This document shows, one piece after another, positions 1-5,265 of a DNA stretch of 5,265 nucleotides. The notes below the pieces were generated by a model. That model was not told the DNA's origin. It did not search any database and was given only the letters and a program-made list of their open reading frames with translations. Source of the DNA: Dethiosulfatibacter sp. (lineage in GTDB: Bacteria; Bacillota; Clostridia; Tissierellales; Dethiosulfatibacteraceae). Position 1 is the first letter of the stretch. Every line of letters begins with the position of its first letter. The stretch covers positions 1 to 5,265 of the forward strand of contig JAUVAG010000123.1 in the NCBI GenBank assembly GCA_030591825.1, written 5' to 3'. Both the position numbers and the translations under genes were made by a program.

Positions 1-664
1 CAATACATGACAGATTATGATCATCATTAACCATTCCACCTGATTTCAAATTCTGTATATATTTTTTATTGTATGGCACTTTCATATATCCATATAATCT
101 TGCTTTAACCTTGTCATTCCTCAAGGATTCTTCATCAATATCCATTACTTCTCTTTCAACACAATTGACGGCAGTATTATTATATATATTCATCACCAGC
201 ATTCCAGCATCAACAGGATTCTTTGCAAAAACAGCAGAATGTATCTTTACACCGCAGGGTATGCCAATAACAGGAATATTATCTTTAACAATATTATATA
301 TGTTTCTTGCAGTACCATCACCGCCTGAAAACAATATAAGATCCACTCCCTGGTCCATCATCTTTTCTACAGCTCTTTCCGTATCCTCAGGAGTAGTTGT
401 ATTGCCTGATTCGCCTATAACAACAGGAGAAAGCCCTGCTTTTAAGCATTCGCTTTCTCCCATATCTCCAGAATATGTAACAATTGACAGATTACTTCCT
501 ATACCGGCCAAGCACTTAAGCGCCTTTACTGTTTTCAGGGGGCTTTCCTTCTTCGCCCCCATCTCCAGTGCTTTAGTCAAAACAGCCTTGCCGTCCGTCC
601 CCTTCAATCCGACCTTGCCTCCCATTCCTGCAATAGGATTTACAATCAGGCCGATTTTAAACAT
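1..664 (-). CDS. AcoX / ATP-NAD kinase-like protein (C-terminus beyond the left edge)
   Basis: The 221 visible residues belong to the AcoX-like branch of the NAD kinase/diacylglycerol kinase superfamily (COG3199-type, predicted polyphosphate- or ATP-dependent NAD kinases). Visible motifs are the N-terminal strand and loop NPIAGMGGKVGLKGTDG (residues 9-25), TTTPEDT (89-95), the nucleotide-binding signature GGDGTAR (114-120) and GIPCGVKIHSAVFA (134-147). From memory, family members run to about 330-390 residues, so roughly a third is missing at the window edge; the frame is open to base 2. The ATG at 664 lies inside the end of the GcvPB-like gene (8-base overlap) and has no good Shine-Dalgarno sequence, so translation is probably coupled to that gene. 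AcoX was named from acetoin-catabolism operons, where its biochemical role is unsettled. NAD kinase activity is a family-level prediction. Family membership is secure; substrate and role are not. Confidence 0.88.
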   Translation of the reverse strand, partial: MFKIGLIVNPIAGMGGKVGLKGTDGKAVLTKALEMGAKKESPLKTVKALKCLAGIGSNLSIVTYSGDMGESECLKAGLSPVVIGESGNTTTPEDTERAVEKMMDQGVDLILFSGGDGTARNIYNIVKDNIPVIGIPCGVKIHSAVFAKNPVDAGMLVMNIYNNTAVNCVEREVMDIDEESLRNDKVKARLYGYMKVPYNKKYIQNLKSGGMVNDDHNLSCI

Positions 665-2222
665 TTTGAAGCATCTTTTTCTTTTTCTTGTATACCCTCC
701 ATGTTAAAATCAAATCATCAGGGTCTGTTATGGGCTCAGCCTCAATTTTAGAAATCGGAGCATTGTGAGGAGCATTTTTCACCAATTCAGGAGTTTCATA
801 AGCTTCTTCGGATATTTTTTTGAATATGGCTACATACTCGTCAAGCTCTTGCTTCGAATAGGTTTCATTAGGTTCTGGTGTAAAAGGTTCAGGAATAATC
901 ACTGGATGATGACTCTGGAAATAACATTGAAGCCCGTAATCCGTTCCTCTGCGATCAATATCATCAGTTGTAACTCCTGTATCTTTTGTCAATTGCTCCC
1001 AGCTGAATCTAACCTGCTCAGTCCTGAAGCCATCCTTTTCTCCCCAGGGAACACTGATTCCCTTCACATCACTCAACATCCTTTTTATTAAATAGTTGTT
1101 GTTGATCACTGATGTTTCAGCAACTTTTCTCAATCCGTCTGCACCCAAGGTAATCACCCATGAATAAGCTCTCAATACAACTGCAGCAACCCCGTAGAAC
1201 TTTCTTATCTTGCCTATGGAATAAGGCATATTATAGTCTAAAAAGTACTTATCACCGTCAAAATCAACCTTTGGAACAGGTAAATACTTGGCCAGTGACT
1301 CGCTCACTCCCTGTGCTCCGCAGCATGGTCCCATTGAACCATGAGGAGATGAAAAAGCCTTGTGAAGATTAAAATGACACATGTCAAGGCCAGCCTCCTT
1401 GGCTCTTGCTATTCCGAATAATCCATTATAGTCTGCCATGTCATAAACACACAATCCTCCAGCTTCATGTATAATATCTACAAATTCCTTGACTATAGGA
1501 TTGTAAATACCAGTATCTTCAGGATTAGTTATGAATATTCCAGCTGTTTTTTCCGACACTACAGCTTTCAGATCATCAATGCTTGGATAGCCAGTTTCAT
1601 TTGGTATGAGATTTATAACCTTAAATCCCTTTGTATGTGGTGCGGCAGCATTTAAAGGATGTGACAAAAGTGTTGTTATTATTTCCTTTCTCTGTTCGCC
1701 TTCACCATTATCTTCATGATATTTTTTCATTATTGAAGCATTGGAATAAATCGCCTGTCCTCCGCCTCCAGGTTGAAAAGAGAATGCATCCATACCGGAT
1801 ATTTCTTTCATGATCTGTTCAAATTCATACATGATTTCAAGTATGCCCTGAGCAGTACTTGCATTCTGAAGAGGATGCAATTCAGACAACTTTGCATTCC
1901 TAACAAAATGTTCGTGAATCTTTGGACTATATTTCATGGTACAGGTACCAAGTCCAATATCAATATTCAGCTCCTGACCAAGAGTTTCCTGAGAAAGTCT
2001 CAAATAATGTCTCAATACCTGAGGCTGGGCTATTTCAGGCAACTCCGGCTTTTTACCTCTAATCATTCCTTGAGGAATTAAATTTTCCATATCTCCAAAC
2101 TCTTCAATCAATTCTTTCTCTATTTCAGGCAACAAAATACCTCGTTGTCCTTTTTCACTTAATTCAAATATAATTGGTTCATCCCACTTAGCTTCATGAA
2201 AATTTCTTACTTTACTAGTCAT
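657..2222 (-). CDS. gcvPB: Glycine dehydrogenase (decarboxylating) subunit 2-like protein, divergent GcvPB, PLP-dependent
   Basis: This 521-residue protein is homologous to the PLP-bearing C-terminal half of the glycine cleavage P-protein, a fold-type I enzyme that decarboxylates glycine and passes aminomethyl to lipoyl H-protein. Landmarks are LGTCTMKYSP (91-100, canonical LGSCTMKYNP), LHPLQ (115-119), SGMDAFSFQPGGGG (142-155), ITNPEDTGIY (231-240), D261 in YDMAD (expected to pair with the PLP pyridine nitrogen), and K288 in NLHKAF (the expected Schiff-base lysine). C-terminal landmarks are FDGDKYFLDY (321-330), IGKIRKFYG (336-344) and PELVKNAPHNAP (478-489). Several blocks depart from true GcvPB: QPAAGAHGE is QPGGGGQAI, HGTNPAS is HPLNAAA, DGANLNA is DMADYNG, and PHGGGGPGxGP is PHGSMGPCCGA. 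It is some 30-40 residues longer than typical GcvPB and ends in a lysine run (512-516). It follows its partner subunit by 16 bases. Homology is certain; glycine as substrate is doubtful. Confidence 0.9.
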   Translation of the reverse strand: MTSKVRNFHEAKWDEPIIFELSEKGQRGILLPEIEKELIEEFGDMENLIPQGMIRGKKPELPEIAQPQVLRHYLRLSQETLGQELNIDIGLGTCTMKYSPKIHEHFVRNAKLSELHPLQNASTAQGILEIMYEFEQIMKEISGMDAFSFQPGGGGQAIYSNASIMKKYHEDNGEGEQRKEIITTLLSHPLNAAAPHTKGFKVINLIPNETGYPSIDDLKAVVSEKTAGIFITNPEDTGIYNPIVKEFVDIIHEAGGLCVYDMADYNGLFGIARAKEAGLDMCHFNLHKAFSSPHGSMGPCCGAQGVSESLAKYLPVPKVDFDGDKYFLDYNMPYSIGKIRKFYGVAAVVLRAYSWVITLGADGLRKVAETSVINNNYLIKRMLSDVKGISVPWGEKDGFRTEQVRFSWEQLTKDTGVTTDDIDRRGTDYGLQCYFQSHHPVIIPEPFTPEPNETYSKQELDEYVAIFKKISEEAYETPELVKNAPHNAPISKIEAEPITDPDDLILTWRVYKKKKKMLQNV

Positions 2223-2227
2223 CAAAT

Positions 2228-2236
2228 ATCACCTCC
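2228..2236 (-). promoter_or_regulatory. Ribosome binding site of the GcvPB-like gene
   Basis: GGAGGTGAT on the minus strand, a near-perfect match to the 16S anti-Shine-Dalgarno, begins 2 bases after the GcvPA-like stop codon (TAA, 2241-2239). Two adjacent in-frame starts follow: TTG at 2225 (6 bases from GGAGG) and ATG at 2222 (9 bases from GGAGG). ATG is preferred; the choice changes the protein by one residue. The closeness to the stop suggests coupled translation and equal output of the two subunits. Confidence 0.8.
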
Positions 2237-2238
2237 AG

Positions 2239-3627
2239 TTAGTTATTGACAATACTATTTAAGACACTGACAAGATTGTCCACATCTTCCTTAGTTGTTT
2301 TTTCAGTTACACAATATAGTGCAGACTGTCCAAGCTGAGGAAATTCATCAACCAAATTCTTGCCGCCAAATACTTTTTCTTTCATCAACAGCTCATTGAT
2401 ATCCTCTACCTTCCTACCTGATTTGTCAAAATTCACGACAAACTCCTTAAAGGGTCTGCACTCATCAAACAATACAGTTATTCCTTCAATGCCGTTCAAT
2501 TCTTTTCTCGCATAATTGCTTTTATAAACAATATTTTTACCCAGGTCATACATCCCTTCAGGACCCATTAACGACAGATATACTGCTGCCGTAATAGCCC
2601 ACAAGCCTACATTTGTGCCAAGATATTCAACTGCATTCTCTCTGCTTTGATAACTTGTTCTAACATTCAAGGATCTTGCAAATCCCAATTCTCCATTATC
2701 ATTTTCATACAGGCTGTAATAATGATTAGGTAAATTCATTATATATTTCTCTTCATTTCTGCAGGCTATTATACCTCCAAGACCGCTTCCATAACCCATA
2801 TGCATTCCAAGAGGCTGCAATTCTCCGCATACCACATCGGCACCGTATGATGCCGGTGTCTCTAATATTCCCAGGGATGAAGGATCTGCAGAAACTACAA
2901 ATACAGCACCATATTCATGTGCAATCCTGCCTATTTCCATTCCCCTATCCTCTATAGATCCCAGATAGGTTGGATTTTCAATAAATACACAGGATGTTTC
3001 ACTAGAAATTTTATCTTCAAGATCATTCAAGTCCATATTACCCGTATTACGATCATATTTGACATATTTCACAGTCATGAAATCACAGAATTCCTTAATC
3101 TGCATTATCAGCGACTTGCTGATATTTTCCGAAACCAGAATTTCCTTCCTGCCTGTGATTCTGTTTGTCATTCTAATTGCTGTATTTGCCGCCTGTCCTC
3201 CATCATAGGTGGCCAGTCCCACAACATCCATATCCAGCAATTCTCCAATCAAGCTTGTATATTCAAAAATCGCCTGGCATTTTCCATGATCGGCATATGT
3301 CTCACCACAGTATGCTGTTAAGAATTCACTTCTTCCGTTAATTTCATCGCATATAGCCGGAACATAATGATTATAGCAACCAGCTCCCAAAAAGCTTGTA
3401 TATTCATCACAAGAAATGTTTTTTCTCAACTTGTTTTCTACATGTCTTTTTAATTCAATTTCCGAAAGTATTGGACCTGGGATATTCAATTTTCCATTAA
3501 TTCTTAGATGTTTAGGAATAGATTCAAACAATTCTTCAACACTTTCAATGCCAATCTCTTTCATCATTTCATTTTTTATTTCATCCACACTATTAGGTAT
3601 ATATGGATAAACTATATTTTCACTCAT
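2239..3627 (-). CDS. gcvPA: Glycine dehydrogenase (decarboxylating) subunit 1-like protein, divergent GcvPA
   Basis: This 462-residue protein is homologous to the N-terminal half of P-protein, the subunit that pairs with GcvPB in an alpha2beta2 enzyme and has no PLP lysine of its own. The family pattern is clear: YIPNSVDEIKNEM (9-21), ESVEELFESIP (28-38), FLGAGCYNHYVPA (79-91), ENPTYLGSIED (217-227), GADVVCGELQPLG (262-274), FKEFVVNF (393-400) and a C-terminal CVTEKTTKEDVDNLV (439-453). Blocks that are nearly fixed in glycine decarboxylases are altered: YQPExSQGTLQ has become CGETYADHGKCQ (107-118), LYDGATA has become TYDGGQA (140-146), and the REQHIRREKATSNICTNQ block has become RTSYQSRENAVEYLGTNV (323-340). 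An in-frame ATG at 3651 is rejected as the start because it would place the ribosome binding site inside the gene. Subunit pairing with the next gene is well supported; the substrate is unknown and may not be glycine. Confidence 0.9.
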   Translation of the reverse strand: MSENIVYPYIPNSVDEIKNEMMKEIGIESVEELFESIPKHLRINGKLNIPGPILSEIELKRHVENKLRKNISCDEYTSFLGAGCYNHYVPAICDEINGRSEFLTAYCGETYADHGKCQAIFEYTSLIGELLDMDVVGLATYDGGQAANTAIRMTNRITGRKEILVSENISKSLIMQIKEFCDFMTVKYVKYDRNTGNMDLNDLEDKISSETSCVFIENPTYLGSIEDRGMEIGRIAHEYGAVFVVSADPSSLGILETPASYGADVVCGELQPLGMHMGYGSGLGGIIACRNEEKYIMNLPNHYYSLYENDNGELGFARSLNVRTSYQSRENAVEYLGTNVGLWAITAAVYLSLMGPEGMYDLGKNIVYKSNYARKELNGIEGITVLFDECRPFKEFVVNFDKSGRKVEDINELLMKEKVFGGKNLVDEFPQLGQSALYCVTEKTTKEDVDNLVSVLNSIVNN

Positions 3628-3631
3628 AAAG

Positions 3632-3638
3632 CACCTCC
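3632..3638 (-). promoter_or_regulatory. Ribosome binding site that decides the GcvPA-like start
   Basis: GGAGGTG on the minus strand, with GGAGG ending 6 bases before the ATG at 3627. The longer in-frame ATG at 3651 is upstream of this site and would translate through it (as W-R-C), so 3627 is preferred. The 38-base gap before it has no terminator-like hairpin with a U run. Confidence 0.88.
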
Positions 3639-3665
3639 AAACTAGATTCATTCAATTTTATTATA

Positions 3666-4685
3666 CTAAGGGTAAAGTATCACCTTTACAGCTTCTCTGT
3701 TTTTCATAACTTCTATTCCCTTGCCAATATCCTTAAGAGCAAACTTATGAGTTACCATATTATCAGTATCCACTCTGCCGAATGACACCAGGTCTATGCA
3801 TTCCTTGTAATCCTTCCATGTATAACAAATGCTGCCTTCAACCTTTATTTCCTGCCTTACTATTTTAGCAAGTTCCAAATCAACACTTTGATGCTGGATT
3901 CCTATGAATACTATTTTCCCGTTCGCTTTAATAGAGTCCAGACACATCTGAACCGAGCTTGGATGACCTGACGCCTCAAAAACAATATCCGGTAGCAATC
4001 CATCATTAACATCTTTGACAGCCTGTATCATATCCACTTCGCTTATATTAATTGCATAATCAGCGCCAAGTTTTTTTGCAAGCTCAAGTCTTTCCTCATC
4101 ACCGTTTACTCCTGCAATTATTATTTTTTTTGCACCTTCTGCCTTGGCACATTGCACTGTGTAAATACCTATTGGACCTGGCCCAAAAACAAGAACCGTA
4201 TCTTCACTACCTATATTGGCCTTTTTAACTGGTCTGTAAGCTGAAGCGATTGGGTCTATGGAAGCAGCCTGTTCATATGTCATGGTATCAGGCAAGACAT
4301 GAACGGTCTTGGCAGGAACCTTTACATATTCAGCAAATGCACCATCGACATGAATACCTGTTTCAAGTATGTTTTCGCACAATGATTCATATCCCTGTCT
4401 GCAGTAAATGCATTCACCACAGTTAATTACCAAACCAGGTGTAACTCTGTCGCCGATTTTGAATTTTTTAACATTACTGCCTGTTTCTTCTATGGTTCCA
4501 GAAAATTCATGCCCTGGAATCATTGGAAAAGGAACTTCCCTTACGCCCGAAAATATGGGCATGTCGGATCCACATATTCCTACGGCCTTGACCTTTATTA
4601 AAACATCATCAGGTCCAATTTTCGGAACAGGTACATCCATTACCGTAAAACCTTCTCCCTTGTGCTCCTTAACTACTGCTAACAT
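3666..4685 (-). CDS. Zinc-dependent medium-chain alcohol dehydrogenase (threonine/sorbitol/butanediol dehydrogenase type)
   Basis: This is a complete 339-residue medium-chain dehydrogenase, the normal length for the family. The N-terminal catalytic domain has zinc ligands C38 (in GICGSD), H59 and E60 (PGHE), and probably D144 of the SIDP segment as the further acidic residue near the metal. Structural zinc cysteines are C89, C92, C95 and C103 in the lobe NCGECIYCRQG (88-98) onward. The Rossmann domain begins at VLVFGPGPIG (164-173). After the second strand the sequence is AGVNGDEERLELAKKLGAD, without the aspartate that usually marks NAD preference in this position, so the cofactor is open. 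It probably oxidises a secondary alcohol, diol or hydroxy-amino acid to a ketone in the cytoplasm, or does the reverse. The start is supported by AAGGAGG 7 bases upstream. It lies 19 bases after the short-chain dehydrogenase and 38 bases before the GcvPA-like gene. The exact substrate cannot be assigned. Confidence 0.92.
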   Translation of the reverse strand: MLAVVKEHKGEGFTVMDVPVPKIGPDDVLIKVKAVGICGSDMPIFSGVREVPFPMIPGHEFSGTIEETGSNVKKFKIGDRVTPGLVINCGECIYCRQGYESLCENILETGIHVDGAFAEYVKVPAKTVHVLPDTMTYEQAASIDPIASAYRPVKKANIGSEDTVLVFGPGPIGIYTVQCAKAEGAKKIIIAGVNGDEERLELAKKLGADYAINISEVDMIQAVKDVNDGLLPDIVFEASGHPSSVQMCLDSIKANGKIVFIGIQHQSVDLELAKIVRQEIKVEGSICYTWKDYKECIDLVSFGRVDTDNMVTHKFALKDIGKGIEVMKNREAVKVILYP

Positions 4686-4692
4686 TTATTTG

Positions 4693-4699
4693 CCTCCTT
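4693..4699 (-). promoter_or_regulatory. Ribosome binding site of the zinc dehydrogenase
   Basis: AAGGAGG on the minus strand lies 7 bases before the ATG at 4685. It sits in the 19-base gap after the short-chain dehydrogenase stop codon (TAG, 4707-4705). It fixes the start and leaves no room for a terminator between the two genes, so they are probably cotranscribed. Confidence 0.85.
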
Positions 4700-4704
4700 A
4701 AATT

Positions 4705-5265
4705 CTATATTTTTTTTTCGCCTTTTTTAATTATCTCTTTTGTTTCAACAATTGTTGCAGCTCCATCCATTACTATTTCCTGACCTGTAATATATTCAGC
4801 TTCATCAGATAATAAGAATACAGTTAAACAACCAGCATCCTTGACACTTCCCAATCTTCCCATTGGAATACCCTTTGAGAGTTTGTCGATAATTATCTGT
4901 GGGTTATCAGGATTATATTTATCCAGCATGTCCGTCCAAATATACCCAGGTAGAATCGCATTAACACTGATTTTTCTATCAGCAAATTCCATGGCCAAAG
5001 CTTTTGTCAGACCTGAAACTGCACCTTTGGAAGCTGAATAAGCACTCATGCCCGGATCAGACACAATATTACCTGTAACAGAAGAATAGTTGACAATGCT
5101 TCCCTTTCCATTTCTAATCATATAAGGTATGGCTGCTCTGCATGTATTCCATATCCCGTTAAAATTTACATTGAAAATCAAATCTTTAACCCTGTCCATA
5201 TCATCAGACAAAAAATCCATATTTGCAGATATACCAGCAACATTAGCCATTTTGTGAATTGAACC
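4705..5265 (-). CDS. Short-chain dehydrogenase/reductase, UcpA-like (N-terminus beyond the right edge)
   Basis: The 186 visible residues are the second two thirds of a classical short-chain dehydrogenase, an NAD(P)-dependent oxidoreductase of about 250-260 residues. The missing part would hold the GxxxGxG cofactor loop. In fragment numbering, the NNAG element appears as ANVAG (7-11). The tetrad is N34 (VNFNG), S62 (YSSVTG), Y76 and K80 (YSASK), followed by NAILPGYIWTDM (102-113), IPMGRLG (133-139) and YITGQEIVMDGA (158-169). The stretch from SSVTGNIVSDPG to the end resembles E. coli UcpA as I recall it (VTG-x-x-V-x-DPG, IPM-x-RL, and a C-terminal DG-x-T-x-x-ET). An internal ATG at 5250 is not a plausible start, because the frame stays open upstream and beginning there would delete the cofactor site. 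It is the first visible gene of the operon and probably oxidises or reduces a hydroxyl group of the same substrate as the next gene. The substrate is unknown. Confidence 0.9.
   Translation of the reverse strand, partial: GSIHKMANVAGISANMDFLSDDMDRVKDLIFNVNFNGIWNTCRAAIPYMIRNGKGSIVNYSSVTGNIVSDPGMSAYSASKGAVSGLTKALAMEFADRKISVNAILPGYIWTDMLDKYNPDNPQIIIDKLSKGIPMGRLGSVKDAGCLTVFLLSDEAEYITGQEIVMDGAATIVETKEIIKKGEKKI

Noticed and set aside
69..707. Plus-strand open frame of 212 codons
   Set aside because: It is antisense to the AcoX-like gene and the end of the PLP subunit gene, has no ribosome binding site or family motif, and the opposite strand encodes clear AcoX motifs.
657..712. A-rich lysine codon run as a programmed frameshift site
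   Set aside because: The A runs are only five long, with no A-AAA-AAG heptamer, and the downstream frame has its own ATG in the overlap, so reinitiation explains it better.
765..2081. Several plus-strand open frames of 60-108 codons
   Set aside because: They are antisense to the PLP subunit gene, show compositionally odd, unrecognisable proteins and lack ribosome binding sites; they are shadows of the real gene.
2917..3610. Plus-strand open frames within the GcvPA-like gene
   Set aside because: They are antisense to strongly conserved coding sequence, with no motif or start signal of their own.
3660..3665. Perfect TATAAT on the minus strand just after the zinc dehydrogenase stop codon, as a possible internal promoter for the GcvPA-like gene
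   Set aside because: At 16-18 base spacing there is no acceptable -35 hexamer (TAAAGG at best), and chance TATAAT is common in AT-rich DNA. A weak internal promoter cannot be excluded but is not supported.
3672..3689. Inverted repeat GTAAAG/CTTTAC around a 6-base loop near the end of the zinc dehydrogenase gene
   Set aside because: The stem is short and AT-rich, lies in coding sequence, and is not followed by a U run, so it is neither a convincing terminator nor a convincing operator.
3666..4685. Specific assignment as L-threonine 3-dehydrogenase
   Set aside because: The zinc ligands and fold fit, but many polyol and diol dehydrogenases share them, and no Kbl partner gene is visible.
4408..5041. 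Plus-strand open frames opposite the two dehydrogenases
   Set aside because: They lie opposite the zinc-binding region of one dehydrogenase and the catalytic YSASK region of the other; nothing supports translation.

Overview
The window is AT-rich, apparently chromosomal DNA that looks like an anaerobic, low-GC Firmicute (Clostridia-type). The evidence is the base composition, strong AGGAGG/GGAGGTG-type ribosome binding sites, A/T-ending codons, and a split two-subunit glycine dehydrogenase-type (P-protein) enzyme, the form found in Firmicutes, Thermus and archaea. The genus cannot be fixed from the sequence.

All five genes lie on the minus strand and are packed as one apparent operon read from right to left. 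In transcription order they are: (1) a short-chain dehydrogenase/reductase resembling UcpA, whose N-terminus lies beyond the right edge; (2) a complete zinc-dependent medium-chain dehydrogenase of the threonine/sorbitol/butanediol dehydrogenase type; (3) a GcvPA-like subunit; (4) a GcvPB-like subunit carrying the PLP lysine; (5) an AcoX/ATP-NAD kinase-like protein, whose C-terminus lies beyond the left edge. The gaps are 19, 38 and 16 bases, and the last two genes overlap by 8. I see no convincing internal promoter, no terminator, no RNA gene, no mobile element and no repeat array. No stretch without a gene exceeds 40 bases.

The point of interest is the combination. The two P-protein subunits keep the fold and the PLP lysine but have lost many of the near-invariant sequence blocks of true glycine decarboxylases. 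They sit among two alcohol-type dehydrogenases and an AcoX homologue, with no GcvT or GcvH in view. I infer an uncharacterised catabolic operon. In this reading the dehydrogenases oxidise hydroxyl groups, the P-protein-like pair acts on an amino acid other than glycine (perhaps with a lipoyl carrier encoded elsewhere), and the AcoX protein has a nucleotide-cofactor role. The substrate cannot be read from the sequence. Both ends of the operon lie outside the window.
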